Made by a program: the position numbers and the translations under genes. From positions 2,232,001 to 2,296,000 of the forward strand of contig NZ_CP071517.1 of the NCBI RefSeq assembly GCF_016613475.2: a stretch of 64,000 nt of DNA, written 5' to 3'. Shown piece after piece: positions 8,365-18,046 of the stretch. Numbering within the stretch: the first letter of the stretch is position 1; every line of letters starts with the position of its first letter. Source of the DNA: Lysobacter arenosi. GTDB lineage: Bacteria > Pseudomonadota > Gammaproteobacteria > Xanthomonadales > Xanthomonadaceae. The notes under the pieces are model-generated. The model saw nothing but the letters and a program-made list of their open reading frames with translations. It had not been told where the DNA came from and ran no database searches.

Positions 8365-9152
8365 GCCGCGAACAGCCTTTGCAGCGCGGCGCCGGGGTCG
8401 GTTTCGCGCATGAACGACTCGCCGATCAGGAACGTCTGCACGCCTGCCTCGCGCAACATCGCCACGTCGGCGCGGGTCGCGATGCCGCTTTCGGTCACCA
8501 GCGTACGGTCAAGCGGGACGGCGGTGCGCAGCGCCAGCGTGGTGTCGAGCGAGACCTCGAACGTGCGCAGGTTGCGGTTGTTGACGCCGATCAGCTCGCA
8601 ATCGGTCTGCAGCGCGCGCTCGAGTTCGTCGATGTCGTGCACTTCGACCAGCACGTCCATGCCCAGCTCCATCGCCAGGTTGGCCATCTCCACCAGCGGA
8701 CCGTCCTCGAGGGCGGCGACGATCAGCAGGATGCAATCGGCACCGATCGCGCGCGCTTCGTAGACCTGGTATGGGTCGATCGTGAAGTCCTTGCGCAGCA
8801 CCGGCAGCGAACAGGCGCCGCGTGCCTCGCCCAGGAACAGGTTGCTGCCCTGGAAGAAATCGACGTCGGTCAGCACCGACAGGCATGCGGCACCGCCCGC
8901 TTCGTAGCTGCGGGCGATGTCGGCCGGATGGAAGTCCTTGCGGATCAGCCCCTTCGACGGGCTGGCCTTCTTCACCTCGGCGATCACCGCCGCCTCGCCG
9001 GCGGCGTGGCGCTTGCGGATGGCTTCGACGAAACCGCGCGTAGGCGGCTGCTGCAGGGCGCGGTCGCGCATCTCCGCGAGCGTTCGCACCCGGCTGCGTT
9101 GCTGGATCTCCTCCGCCTTGCGGGCGAGGATGGTGTTGAGGATGTCGCTCAT
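8361..9152 (-). CDS. trpC: indole-3-glycerol phosphate synthase
   Basis: Closes the indole ring in tryptophan synthesis, turning carboxyphenylaminodeoxyribulose phosphate into indole glycerol phosphate. It is a 263-residue monofunctional TIM barrel. The signature [16 protein letters not shown] (near residues 59-74) holds the catalytic Glu and Lys, [17 protein letters not shown] holds the second catalytic Lys, and [12 protein letters not shown] and VTESGI form the phosphate-binding end. There is no trpF fusion. It lies downstream of trpD with one small monooxygenase gene in between, and overlaps the HAD phosphatase. Confidence 0.97.
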   Translation of the reverse strand: MSDILNTILARKAEEIQQRSRVRTLAEMRDRALQQPPTRGFVEAIRKRHAAGEAAVIAEVKKASPSKGLIRKDFHPADIARSYEAGGAACLSVLTDVDFFQGSNLFLGEARGACSLPVLRKDFTIDPYQVYEARAIGADCILLIVAALEDGPLVEMANLAMELGMDVLVEVHDIDELERALQTDCELIGVNNRNLRTFEVSLDTTLALRTAVPLDRTLVTESGIATRADVAMLREAGVQTFLIGESFMRETDPGAALQRLFAA

Positions 9153-9212
9153 GGGCTGTGGACCAGTGAAGAATGCGGAAGGGGAAATCGGGATTGACGC
9201 GACCTGGACTGG

Positions 9213-9584
9213 TTACTCGCTGCTGTCCACTCGGCCGTCCACCCGTTTTTCTGCCGCCTTGCCGTAGGCGCGCTCGACTTTCGCCACGCGCAGTTCGTAA
9301 TGCTCGTACCAGTGCTGGCGCCCATAGGCGCGGGTCGCCGCATGTTCGGCGTGCTGGCGCCAGGCCGCGATGGCGGCCTCGCTTTCCCAGTACGACACGG
9401 TGATGCCGAAGCCATCGCCACCACGAGTGGATTCCACACCGAGGTAACCCGGCTGCTGCGCGGCCAGCTCGACCATGCGCTGCGCCGCTTCGGCATAGCC
9501 GGCATCGTCGTCGCCATTGCGCCGGGACGAGAAGATCACGGCGTAGTACGGCGGTTGCGGCAGGCGGGCGAAAGCGTCGTCCAT
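9213..9584 (-). CDS. antibiotic biosynthesis monooxygenase (ABM) domain protein
   Basis: 123-residue dimeric alpha/beta-barrel protein of the ABM/EthD type. It begins MDDAFARLPQPPYYAVIFSSRR and has the family segment QPGYLGVESTRGGDGFGITVSYWES, ending in a helix with a HWYEHYELRVAKVERAYG tail. Members act as cofactor-free monooxygenases or heme-handling proteins; no substrate can be named here. The start at 9584 is chosen because it lies one base after the trpD stop (TGAGATG); the upstream open frame only overlaps trpD. Its place between trpD and trpC makes it part of the trp transcript. Confidence 0.8.
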   Translation of the reverse strand: MDDAFARLPQPPYYAVIFSSRRNGDDDAGYAEAAQRMVELAAQQPGYLGVESTRGGDGFGITVSYWESEAAIAAWRQHAEHAATRAYGRQHWYEHYELRVAKVERAYGKAAEKRVDGRVDSSE

Positions 9585-9585
9585 C

Positions 9586-10641
9586 TCACGCCCCCACTGC
9601 GGGCTGGGACTGTTCGGCCAGCTCGCGCGTGGCGGCGACGAATTCCTCCAGCTTGGCGTGCGCCGCACCGGAGGCCAGCGCAGCGCGTGCGCGATCGATG
9701 CCCTCGGCGATGCTGTCGGCGACGCCGGCGACATAGATTGCCGCGCCGGCGTTGAGCGCGACGATCTCGCGCGGCAGGCCGCTTTCGTTGCGCAGCGCCT
9801 GCAACAGCAGCGCGCGCGACTCGTTGGCGTCGTTCACGCGCAGGTTGCGGCTGGCGGCCATGGCAATGCCGAAGTCCTCCGGATGCACCTCGTATTCGCG
9901 CACCACGCCGTCGCGCAGCTCGCCGACCAGGCTGCCGGCGCCGAGCGAGAGCTCGTCCATGCCGTCGCGGCCCCAGACCACCAGGGCGCGGCGGGCACCC
10001 ATCTCCTGCAGCACGCGCACCTGGATACCGACCAGGTCGGGATGGAACACGCCCATCAGGATGCTCGGCGCGCCGGCCGGATTGGTCAGCGGGCCGAGGA
10101 TGTTGAAGATCGTGCGCACCGCCATTTCACGGCGCACCGGCGCCACCACTTTCATCGCCGGGTGGTGGACCGGGGCGAACATGAAGCCGATGCCGCAGCG
10201 GTCGATGCAGCGGGCGACCTGGTCAGGCTGCAGCTCGATCGCCGCGCCCAGCGCCTCGAGCACGTCGGCGCTGCCGGACTTGGACGAGACGCTGCGGTTG
10301 CCGTGCTTGGCCACCTTGGCCCCGGCCGCGGCGACGACGAACATGCTGGCGGTGGAGATGTTGAAGGTGTGCGCACCATCGCCGCCGGTGCCGACGATGT
10401 CGACCAGCCCGGTGCGGTCAGCGACCTCGACCGGCCGCGCGAACTCGCGCAGCACGGTGGCGGCACCGGCGATCTCGCCGACCGTTTCCTTCTTCACCCG
10501 CAGGCCGGTGAGGATCGCCGCGGTCATGGTCGGCGAAACTTCGCCGCGCATGATCATGCGCATCAGCTCGACCATCTCGTCGTGGAAGATCTCGCGATGC
10601 TCGATCGTGCGCTGCAGGGCTTCTTGCGGGGTGATGGGCAT
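9586..10641 (-). CDS. trpD: anthranilate phosphoribosyltransferase
   Basis: Transfers phosphoribose from PRPP to anthranilate, the second step of tryptophan synthesis. The protein has 351 residues, the usual monofunctional length. The N-terminal helical domain ([18 protein letters not shown]) leads to the PRPP loop [17 protein letters not shown] near residue 85. The [21 protein letters not shown] anthranilate and metal region comes next, then the [14 protein letters not shown] hinge. It is cotranscribed with trpG, 64 bases upstream, and with the ABM gene, one base downstream. Confidence 0.97.
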   Translation of the reverse strand: MPITPQEALQRTIEHREIFHDEMVELMRMIMRGEVSPTMTAAILTGLRVKKETVGEIAGAATVLREFARPVEVADRTGLVDIVGTGGDGAHTFNISTASMFVVAAAGAKVAKHGNRSVSSKSGSADVLEALGAAIELQPDQVARCIDRCGIGFMFAPVHHPAMKVVAPVRREMAVRTIFNILGPLTNPAGAPSILMGVFHPDLVGIQVRVLQEMGARRALVVWGRDGMDELSLGAGSLVGELRDGVVREYEVHPEDFGIAMAASRNLRVNDANESRALLLQALRNESGLPREIVALNAGAAIYVAGVADSIAEGIDRARAALASGAAHAKLEEFVAATRELAEQSQPAVGA

Positions 10642-10705
10642 GGGGGGCTGCCAGGTGCTCGGATTCGAAGGGCAATGGGAACGAAAGGGACCGGTTTCCC
10701 GGCGG

Positions 10706-11299
10706 TCAGCGCTCCAGGAAATTCTTGAGCAGCGCGTGGCCGTGCTCGGTCAGGATCGACTCGGGGTGGAACTGCACGCCTTCGACCGGGAATTGGCGAT
10801 GGCGCAGGCCCATGATCTCGTCGAACTCGACGGCGCCGGTCGCGTCATCGGCGGTCTCGCTCCAGGCGGTGATTTCCAGGCACTCGGGCAGCGTCTCGCG
10901 CGAGACCACCAGCGAGTGGTAGCGGGTGGCCTCGTAACCGTCGGGCAAACCGGCGAACACGCCCTTGCCCTCGTGGCGGATGCGCGAGGTCTTGCCGTGC
11001 ATGATGCGCTTGGCGCGGATGACGTCGCCGCCGTAGGCCTGGCCGAGGCTCTGGTGGCCCAGGCAGACGCCGAAGACCGGGATGCGCTGGCCGAGCTGGC
11101 GAATCACCTCCACCGATACGCCGGCCTCGTTGGGCGTGCACGGCCCCGGCGAGACGACGATCCGCTCCGGCTGCAGCGCCTCGATCTGGGCGACGCTGAG
11201 CTCGTCGTTGCGGACGACCTTCACTTCAGCCCCGAGCGTCTGCAGGTACTGCACGAGGTTGTAGGTGAAGCTGTCGTAGTTGTCGATCATTAGCAGCAT
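10706..11299 (-). CDS. trpG: anthranilate synthase component II (glutamine amidotransferase)
   Basis: Supplies ammonia from glutamine to TrpE. It is a class-I amidotransferase of 197 residues. The catalytic triad is visible: Cys79 in FGVCLGHQ, and His178/Glu180 in VQFHPES. The oxyanion motif [13 protein letters not shown] is near residue 48. ATG at 11299 gives the conserved [15 protein letters not shown] start; the frame extends further but without family similarity. It could also serve p-aminobenzoate synthesis, since these amidotransferases are often shared. Its partner trpE is 14.5 kb away, on the far side of the conflict island. Confidence 0.96.
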   Translation of the reverse strand: MLLMIDNYDSFTYNLVQYLQTLGAEVKVVRNDELSVAQIEALQPERIVVSPGPCTPNEAGVSVEVIRQLGQRIPVFGVCLGHQSLGQAYGGDVIRAKRIMHGKTSRIRHEGKGVFAGLPDGYEATRYHSLVVSRETLPECLEITAWSETADDATGAVEFDEIMGLRHRQFPVEGVQFHPESILTEHGHALLKNFLER

Positions 11300-11441
11300 G
11301 ACGCGCTTTCCGCCTTGGTTCCGAGCACCCAGCCCTGAATGATAGCGGCAGCGACGCCGCGAGGCTGGCGCCGGGCAGGATCCGGCGCGCGCAGGGATTC
11401 CGGCCCGGGCTGCTGGCCGGGCCACGGACGTCCTGTTTGCC

Positions 11442-12752
11442 CTACTGGGCGGCCGCCCAGACCAGGTGAGCGACTTCGGGCCGGGCGATGTCGCTGTGCG
11501 CGCCCGAGGGCGGACTGCCTTCGCGGATCACCGTGCTGCACTCGACGTTGTAGATGCGCCGGGGCTGGAAACCATAGGCAGCGTCCTTGCCCTCGACGGT
11601 GAGGTCGGCGATATCGAGGCCACCGCCGCGCAGGCCGAACGTGCCGACGCCGCCGTACTTGGGCAGTTCACCGGGCGCGAACGCGACCTGTCGGGCGACG
11701 CCGGCCGCGGCCGGGTACAGGCTGCCCACGGCCATGTCGCGACTGGACTGGGTGGTGACGATCGGTCCTGCCACTGCCTGCCCGGAGACCAGTTTGCGGA
11801 AATAACCCGGCTTTCCGGGTGCCGAGGGGATGGCATCGCAGTACGACCACAGCGACAGCGCCCCCTGCACCAGCACCAGCGAATGCACCGGCCGCGGCAA
11901 GCGGCTGCCGGCCGGGCCGGCGACGCTGGCCGAGGCGGCGATGCAGCCAAAGCTGTGCCCCATCAGGTGGACGCGAACGTCGCGCCCTTCGCTGGCACGC
12001 ATCAGCGCGGTGAGGAAGGCGAAGCCTCCGCGCTCGCCGAACTCGCGGGCGCGGTCTTTCATCTTCCAGAACGACAGTTGCACCAGCGGCGAGAGCAAGG
12101 CGTTGCGCACGCCACCGCCGCCGAAGCTGGCGGCTTCGTCGAGGGCGTCGGCGTAAGCGGCTTCGGCGTCGAACCGTTCGCGGTCGCCGCCGGGATCGCC
12201 GGCAACACCTTCGGCGCCCATGCCCGACTCGCGGTCGAGCGCGGCGTAGGCCTCGCGCACGTCGTCGGGCAGCGTCGCCGGTGCGAACTGCATCTGCGCG
12301 GCTTCGAAGATCGTGCGCAGTGCCGCGCGCGCGGCCGCAGTGTCGGCAATCTGCTCGGCGCAGCGCTCGATCTCCGCTTCCAGTGCGTCGGCCGCCCCGG
12401 GTGCAAACGAGGTTCCCGGCTCGAACGACTCCTCGCCGAACGGCAGGCTCGGCCAGTGCAGCCCGACCAGCAGCGGCTTGAATCCCGGCCGCTGTTGCCT
12501 GGCGCGTTGCAGGTCGGCATCGAGCGCCATCATCGCGCCCATCCACGCGCCGTACTGCTTGCGCGCGGCCGGGATGTCGCCCTTCCAGCCGTGGATGAAG
12601 ACGAAGACATCGCTGGGCTGTTCGTCACGCAGCGCCTGCAGCACGCGCTCGCTCATGCGTCCGTCGGAGTCGTCGTCACGCTCGCGACCCTTGGCGTCGA
12701 AGGTGACCAGGTAATAGGGAATGGTGGTCCCGGGGACGGTTTCGATGGTCAT
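11442..12752 (-). CDS. alpha/beta-hydrolase of the conflict operon
   Basis: 436-residue predicted serine hydrolase. The oxyanion segment [10 protein letters not shown] (HGW near residue 54) and the nucleophile elbow [10 protein letters not shown] (Ser267) are those of lipases and esterases. The 200 residues between them are mostly helical and acidic, with a Gly-rich [14 protein letters not shown] segment. There is no signal peptide, so it acts in the cytosol or on the inner membrane. Two starts are possible. ATG at 12752 has GGAG eight bases upstream. ATG at 12785 overlaps the preceding stop (TGATG) and would add 11 residues. It is the last gene of the five-gene operon and could be a lipid- or ester-cleaving effector; its substrate is unknown. 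Confidence 0.8.
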   Translation of the reverse strand: MTIETVPGTTIPYYLVTFDAKGRERDDDSDGRMSERVLQALRDEQPSDVFVFIHGWKGDIPAARKQYGAWMGAMMALDADLQRARQQRPGFKPLLVGLHWPSLPFGEESFEPGTSFAPGAADALEAEIERCAEQIADTAAARAALRTIFEAAQMQFAPATLPDDVREAYAALDRESGMGAEGVAGDPGGDRERFDAEAAYADALDEAASFGGGGVRNALLSPLVQLSFWKMKDRAREFGERGGFAFLTALMRASEGRDVRVHLMGHSFGCIAASASVAGPAGSRLPRPVHSLVLVQGALSLWSYCDAIPSAPGKPGYFRKLVSGQAVAGPIVTTQSSRDMAVGSLYPAAAGVARQVAFAPGELPKYGGVGTFGLRGGGLDIADLTVEGKDAAYGFQPRRIYNVECSTVIREGSPPSGAHSDIARPEVAHLVWAAAQ

Positions 12753-12784
12753 GGCGGCAACTCCGTGCAGTGCATCAGGTGGCA

Positions 12785-14203
12785 TCAGGGAATCTGGACG
12801 GCCGGGTCGCCGATGACGACATAGCTGCGCGCGTCGTTGTTGGCGGTCCACAGCCCGGCCAGGCTGCGATCGTCGGGGCGGGCGCCGAACTTGAGGTCTT
12901 CCAGCTCGCCATTGAGGCTGACGGCCAGATCGGCATGCTTCATCGAGAACGCGTCCATCGCTGCGCCGACGCGCGCGCCTTTCATCAGCTCGCCCAGGCA
13001 GCTCTCGAAGGTGTGCGTCTGCGCGCCGAGACCGGGCCAGGTGAACGAGTAGGTCCAGGCGCGCTCGACATGGCCGACCACGGCCAGCGTGCCGCCCTGC
13101 GCGCGTCCGAGCAGGCGACGCGGCAGGCTGGCCAGGAACGGCGCGGAGGCAATCTCGGCGCGCACGCCATCGGCATGGGCGTAGTCGTCCAGCTGTGGCG
13201 TACCGGCGCCGTAGCAGGCGAAATGGAACGCGATCGCCGGCGACGTCGAAGCACCGTCGGCGACATCGTCCGCCGAGAAATAGTGCTCGCCCGGAATCGC
13301 GCCGCGGTGCGCGCGCGGCCCCGGCCAGTCCTGGCACAGCAGCGCGCCCTGGTGCCGCAACTGCAGCGGATCGTCCTTGGGGAATCCCATGCCATGGCTG
13401 GCGGTGACCAGCAGTGCCGGCGCATCGTCGCCGTTGAGCTGGCCGGCAAGCGCGGCCTTGGTCGCCTCGGCTGCCATCAGCGTCTGCACCTGCCACGAGC
13501 GCGTTGTCGCCGGACCGGCCTGCAGCGCTGCCGCCAGTGGCGCCATCAGCAGGTCGCAGCTCATCTGCGTGGCGCGGTCGTCGTCGTTGCGCACGGCGAA
13601 GAAGCAGGCGCGGCGCGTGCTCGGCCGGCGTTGCTCGGCCGCCATCACGCTTTGCGCGTAGTGCCCGTACTCCTGCGCGCTGTCGAATGCGATGCGACCC
13701 ACCGCGTAGTTCACGCCAAGCTCGTACTGGAAGCGGAACGGAATCGATTCGGGTCCGCCGACGATCAACAGGTAGTACGGCACGCGCTTGACCTGCGCCT
13801 CGCCGAGTTCGGCACCATTGCGTCCGAGCCAGGCGCGGGCCTTCTCACCGGGGCGGTAGGCGTTGGCATCGGCGAACGTCTTGAACAGGTCGCCGCTTTG
13901 CGCGCGGCGCAGGTCCAGCAGCGGCTTGAGCGCCTGCACCACCTCCGCGGCGACATCGTGGGCGAACACCACGCCCCATCCAACCTGCGCCAGATCCTGC
14001 GGATCGATGCCGAGCGGCGCGCCGAAGGTGAGATCGGTCGCCTCGTGGCGGACGCGCAGTTCGCTGCTGACGATCGCCTCGACCGGCTCGCCCCTGGCGA
14101 TCCGCGCGATCTGGTCCAGGCTCAACGCCGACAGGTAGGAACCGGTGGCGCCATTGATGCCGTTGAGTACGGGTACGTCGTCGCGGTCGATCACGGCGTT
14201 CAT
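12785..14203 (-). CDS. C25/caspase-like (clan CD) cysteine peptidase
   Basis: 472 residues with gingipain/C25-like features. The segment YYLLIVGGPESIPFRFQYEL (143-162) with YAVGRIAF resembles the start of the C25 catalytic domain. The likely dyad is His270 in LLVTASHGMG and Cys330 in AFHFACYGAG, each at the end of a hydrophobic strand as in caspases and gingipains. Secreted gingipains have signal and pro-regions; this protein has neither, so it is predicted to work in the cytosol. It lies 16 bases after the STAND ATPase gene, and its stop may overlap the next start. By analogy it may be a protease activated by the STAND partner; the substrate is unknown. Confidence 0.7.
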   Translation of the reverse strand: MNAVIDRDDVPVLNGINGATGSYLSALSLDQIARIARGEPVEAIVSSELRVRHEATDLTFGAPLGIDPQDLAQVGWGVVFAHDVAAEVVQALKPLLDLRRAQSGDLFKTFADANAYRPGEKARAWLGRNGAELGEAQVKRVPYYLLIVGGPESIPFRFQYELGVNYAVGRIAFDSAQEYGHYAQSVMAAEQRRPSTRRACFFAVRNDDDRATQMSCDLLMAPLAAALQAGPATTRSWQVQTLMAAEATKAALAGQLNGDDAPALLVTASHGMGFPKDDPLQLRHQGALLCQDWPGPRAHRGAIPGEHYFSADDVADGASTSPAIAFHFACYGAGTPQLDDYAHADGVRAEIASAPFLASLPRRLLGRAQGGTLAVVGHVERAWTYSFTWPGLGAQTHTFESCLGELMKGARVGAAMDAFSMKHADLAVSLNGELEDLKFGARPDDRSLAGLWTANNDARSYVVIGDPAVQIP

Positions 14204-14219
14204 GCAGGTCCTCGCAGGC

Positions 14220-17200
14220 TCACTTGCCGCGCGCCGCAGCGGTGGCCACGGCCCTGGCCGGGCGGCCGGTCAACGCACGCGCGGTGGCTTCGACGTTCGC
14301 CGGCGAGTAGTCCCATGCGAGCAGTTCCTCGCCGGCCGTCACCAGGAACGTTCCGTCCGCGCCCAGGGCGATCGCATTGACCGGCTTGCCCGAGCGCGGC
14401 GCGATATCGATCGTGGAGCCGGTGATCGATCCTTTCGACCATTCCACGACGTTGCCGTCGCGGTCGGCCGATACCAGCACCGCATCGGCACCGCGCGCCG
14501 GTGCGGAGTACGCCAGCGCGGTGACGGCGCGCTCGTGGTGCGGCACGGGATTCTTGATGCGGGTCAGCCCCGGCACGTTCCATTGCGCCAGCCAGCCGTC
14601 TTCGCCGCCGGAGACCACGACCTTGCCATCGGGTCGGAACGCCAGCGCCAGCACGTTCTTGCCGGCGTCGACCCAGCGCCGGTCGGTGCCGAAGGTGGGG
14701 TTGTCGCGCGCCTTCAGCCACAGCCGGATCAGTCCGGCTTCCGAACCGACCGCGAGGCGGTCGGAGCCGGGCCCGAACGCGAGGCTGGCGATGGGGTCCT
14801 CGTTCTTTCCCAGCGACGGATCCACCACCGGGCGCGTGAGCAGCTGCGTGGATTGCATCCGCCAGCTGTCGTCGCTGCCACGACGCCACAGGCTCAGGCT
14901 GGCACCGACGCTGGTCGCCAGGAACTGGCCGTCGTTGCTGACGGCCGGTGTCGCCGGCACGCACTTGGCATCGCCATGTCCCTCACCATCGCCGCCGGAC
15001 AGCACCGCGCGTTGCGCCGCCGCGCCTTCGCGCAATGTCCAGCGCAGCACCTTGCCGTCGCAGTCGGTGCTGATCAGGTGCGTGCCACCGGGTTCGAGCA
15101 CGAAAGCCGCGCGGCGGCCGGTGGACAGACTCCACTGCGGTTGCTGCTGCAAGCCGTTGCCGATCTTCTTCCAGAAATGGATGCGATCGTCCGGACCGGC
15201 TGCGGCGATCACGGATGAGGTGCGATCGAGCGACAGCGCACGCCACGCCACAGGCTCAATGCCGGCGAACGGCAACGGCTTTGCCAGAACCGAACCGTTG
15301 CCGCGCTTGAGGTCGACCAGCCAGATCGAACGCGTGCCACCGACGGCGATCACGTCGTCGCTGCCGGGTTGGTAGGTGGTGCTGTACAGACGCTCGCCGA
15401 TTTCGCCGTAGCGCTTGGCCACGGTGCGCCTGTCGATGTCGCCTGGCCCGGTGGCATCGGCTGGCAGGCGCCAGCGGATCACGTAGCCATCGAGGCCAAC
15501 GCTGACGAACTCGAGCGAGTTCGGCGCGAACGCAATGCCACGAACCTGGGCGTCGAGCTGGCCGCGGCCGTGGAAGGCGACCGTCAGGCGCGTGCCGCTG
15601 GTCGCAGCGTTTGCCGCGGCAAGGTCCCAGACGTGCAGGAAACCTTCCGAGTCGCCAGCGACGAAGTAGCGCCCCGACGGATCGGCAGCGGCGCTGAAGA
15701 TGCCGACTTCGCGGGCGAGGTGGTCGCGGATGCTGAACTTGCGCCACAGCGCCGGCCGCCCACTCTGCCCCGGCGCGATGGTCCAGATGCGCACGTTGCC
15801 TTCCAAGTCGGTCGACGCCAGGCGCTCGTCGCCGCCACCGGCCGGTGGTGGCAGGAACAGGATCTTCTGGATCGGCGCGGCCGATTCGCCGAAGGCCGTC
15901 AATGCGCGCGGCGCGGCGGGGTCGGAGACATCCCACAACTCCACCATCTTGTCCCAGCCCGCCACCGCCAGCATGCGTCCATCGGCGCTGAAGGCCGCCG
16001 TGGTCATCTGCCTTCGCTGGCGCCCGGGCGTCGGATCGAGCAGGCCGATACGTTGCAGCCCGCCACCCTGCAGGCGCCAGAGCACGACGCGACCGTCGAT
16101 GTAGGTGGAGGCCACGAGTTTCGTTGGTTCGTACATGACGACCTGGTACGTCTCGGCGCCCTGGTCGGGCGTCATGTAGGCCGGGCCCGTCGTCTGCGGT
16201 TCCTGCACCGAAATGCGACCGTCCCAGGACCCCGCCAGCAGTTGCCGGCCGTCACCGGTGAACACCAGCGACCACACCACGTGTCCGTGCGGATTGAGCC
16301 CGCGCACCACCGCCGCCGGCATGCCGCCGAGGCGTTCGCGCATCGCGCGGCCGATCCGCTGCGACAACGACTGGCCCTCCGGCAAGGCGTCGGCGCGCTC
16401 GCGCAGGCCTACCAGCATGTCCAGCGCCTGCACCGGCGGGTAGTCACCGGTGCTGCGGACCTCGCGCGAGATCTCCGATCGCTTCTCGCTGATCGCAAGT
16501 TCCTGCTGTTCCTTCCTCAGGTTGAAGAACCAGTAGCCAAGCAGGGCCACCACCGCCAGCACCGCGGTGCCGCCGAGGGCGAGGTAGCGGCGCCGCTCGC
16601 GAGTGGCACGTTTGTGCTCCTGCTCCGAGGCCTGCAGGAACTGCTCTTCGTTGCTGTTGAGGTAATCCGGATGCTGGCGGGCGAACTCGCGCGCTTCCTC
16701 CAGCTCGCTTCCGGTGATCAACCAGTTGCGGTCGTTGTGCGCGTCGGCCATCTGCCAGCGCTTGGCGCGCATCTGGAACGGCGTGAGGTGCGCGCTCTCC
16801 CACGCTTCGTTCGCGGCGTGGATCGGCGCCAGCAGGCGATCGTGCGACAGCTCCACCCATTCGCGGTCGTTGCGCACGTCCGAGCGCAGCAGGTGGGCGT
16901 CGATCAGGTGACCGACGGCCGCATCGATATCGCCCAGCGCCGTCGCGTCGCGCAACGCCTGGGTGCGCACGCCGCCTGCGGTGACCAGCTGCGAGCTGAT
17001 CCATTCGCGCAACCTGCGTTCGGAAACGCCGGCGCTGGCGGCCGCAGCGTCCACTTCGCGGTCGAAGTAGGAGCGCAATGCCAGATCGACCTCGCTGGCC
17101 TCGCAGGTGGCGACGTCGCCGGCCTGGATGCTGCGCTTCTCGCCGACCACGATGCGTTCCCACAGATCGCGGCACACGACCTGCAGCTGTACCGGTTCGA

Positions 17201-17396
17201 CGAAACGGCCCTGGCGCGGCGTCTCGACGCCGTCGGCATCGCGAACCACCACCGTGCACAGGTCCCGCACCAGCTGCTGGGCGGCATCGGCCGACATGCG
17301 GTCACCGGCAGGTTCGGCGATCGCCTCGCGCGCTGCATCCAGAGCCAGCGCGTCCATGCGATAGCGGTACGCCAACGCGGTCGGAATGAGGTCCAC
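14220..17396 (-). CDS. STAND ATPase, C-terminal part: winged helix, membrane segment, WD40 propeller (frameshifted)
   Basis: Second part (1058 codons) of a gene whose N-terminal NTPase is in another frame. DLIPTALAYRYRMDALALDAAREAI continues the STAND NTPase lid. A helical winged-helix-like region reaches about residue 260, and one membrane helix (YLALGGTAVLAVVALLGYWFFNL) follows near 268-290. From about 330 there are many WD40 blades; GRMLAVAGWDKMVELWDV, SGRYFVAGDSEGFLHVWDL and KVVVSGGEDGWLAQWNV are clear. The propeller would sense a ligand or scaffold partners. The GTG at 17396 is unlikely to be the true start, because the frame before it joins directly to 18043. The joined protein would have about 1270 residues. 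Confidence 0.78.
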   Translation of the reverse strand: MDLIPTALAYRYRMDALALDAAREAIAEPAGDRMSADAAQQLVRDLCTVVVRDADGVETPRQGRFVEPVQLQVVCRDLWERIVVGEKRSIQAGDVATCEASEVDLALRSYFDREVDAAAASAGVSERRLREWISSQLVTAGGVRTQALRDATALGDIDAAVGHLIDAHLLRSDVRNDREWVELSHDRLLAPIHAANEAWESAHLTPFQMRAKRWQMADAHNDRNWLITGSELEEAREFARQHPDYLNSNEEQFLQASEQEHKRATRERRRYLALGGTAVLAVVALLGYWFFNLRKEQQELAISEKRSEISREVRSTGDYPPVQALDMLVGLRERADALPEGQSLSQRIGRAMRERLGGMPAAVVRGLNPHGHVVWSLVFTGDGRQLLAGSWDGRISVQEPQTTGPAYMTPDQGAETYQVVMYEPTKLVASTYIDGRVVLWRLQGGGLQRIGLLDPTPGRQRRQMTTAAFSADGRMLAVAGWDKMVELWDVSDPAAPRALTAFGESAAPIQKILFLPPPAGGGDERLASTDLEGNVRIWTIAPGQSGRPALWRKFSIRDHLAREVGIFSAAADPSGRYFVAGDSEGFLHVWDLAAANAATSGTRLTVAFHGRGQLDAQVRGIAFAPNSLEFVSVGLDGYVIRWRLPADATGPGDIDRRTVAKRYGEIGERLYSTTYQPGSDDVIAVGGTRSIWLVDLKRGNGSVLAKPLPFAGIEPVAWRALSLDRTSSVIAAAGPDDRIHFWKKIGNGLQQQPQWSLSTGRRAAFVLEPGGTHLISTDCDGKVLRWTLREGAAAQRAVLSGGDGEGHGDAKCVPATPAVSNDGQFLATSVGASLSLWRRGSDDSWRMQSTQLLTRPVVDPSLGKNEDPIASLAFGPGSDRLAVGSEAGLIRLWLKARDNPTFGTDRRWVDAGKNVLALAFRPDGKVVVSGGEDGWLAQWNVPGLTRIKNPVPHHERAVTALAYSAPARGADAVLVSADRDGNVVEWSKGSITGSTIDIAPRSGKPVNAIALGADGTFLVTAGEELLAWDYSPANVEATARALTGRPARAVATAAARGK

Positions 17397-18043
17397 AGGT
17401 AGGGCTCGAGCTCGGCCACGCGGTCCTCGCGCATCGCGAACAGCGCCCAGATCGGCACCTGCGTGCCATCGTCGGCATCCAGCCCGGCCAGCAGCGCGCC
17501 GAGTTCGTCGAGGAAGGCGCGCTTGTCCTCCTCGTCGAGCGGATTGACCGTGAGCAGTTCCTCGAACTGGTCGATGATCAGCAGCCAGTAGCGAGACACC
17601 TCGCCCGGCGGCGTCGGCCCGAGACGCTGCTGGAAATAGCGCGCCAGCGAATACTCGGCCAGGGCCTGATCGGTGAGCTGCTCGGCCGCGGGCAGGCGCC
17701 GTTCCAGCGCGCGCAGCATCGCCAGCCGGTAGCGGTTGGTGATGGCCGCGGTGCCCCAGTCGGGGCAGAAGTAGCCCAGGCGGATGATCGGCAGCGGTTG
17801 CAGTTCGTAGAGCTCGCGCAGCGCCGGCGCCAGCGCGGCCTGGATCAGCGAGGTCTTGCCCGCGCCCGACGGCGACAGCAGCAGGACTACGCGCTTGCTG
17901 ACGATCAGGTCGACCAGTTCGTCGGTCTCGCGCTCGCGTCCGTACAGCTTCTGCCCGTCCGACAGCGGCACCGGTCCCACGTACGGGTTCTCGCCGCGCA
18001 CGTTGGCGTCCGGTCCTGGAGGCAGGGGCGCATCGATGGTCAT
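16904..18043 (-). CDS. STAND ATPase, N-terminal NTPase part (frameshifted near 17393-17396)
   Basis: Only 18043-17396 (about 216 codons) is meaningful; the rest of this frame is a shadow of the C-terminal part. It starts ATG three bases after the CHAT-SIR2 stop. A short N-terminal tail leads to NPYVGPVPLSDGQKLYGRE, the usual entry to nSTAND1 domains. Walker A is SPSGAGKTS (57-65), Walker B is LLIIDQFEELL (154-164), and the sensor arginine is in MREDRVAELEPYL (204-216). The expected next words (DLIPTAL) follow in the +1 frame, after CCCTACCTGTGGACC. One added G in the TGG run would restore the frame. These switches assemble upon a signal and trigger linked effectors. Confidence 0.75.
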   Translation of the reverse strand: MTIDAPLPPGPDANVRGENPYVGPVPLSDGQKLYGRERETDELVDLIVSKRVVLLLSPSGAGKTSLIQAALAPALRELYELQPLPIIRLGYFCPDWGTAAITNRYRLAMLRALERRLPAAEQLTDQALAEYSLARYFQQRLGPTPPGEVSRYWLLIIDQFEELLTVNPLDEEDKRAFLDELGALLAGLDADDGTQVPIWALFAMREDRVAELEPYLWTSFRPRWRTAIAWTRWLWMQRARRSPNLPVTACRPMPPSSWCGTCARWWFAMPTASRRRARAVSSNRYSCRSCAAICGNASWSARSAASRPATSPPARPARSIWHCAPTSTAKWTLRPPAPAFPNAGCANGSARSWSPQAACAPRRCATRRRWAISMRPSVT

Positions 18044-18046
18044 GGC

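Noticed and set aside
17385..17404. Programmed ribosomal frameshift in the STAND gene
   Set aside because: No slippery heptamer, internal Shine-Dalgarno or stop codon at the junction; an indel is simpler.
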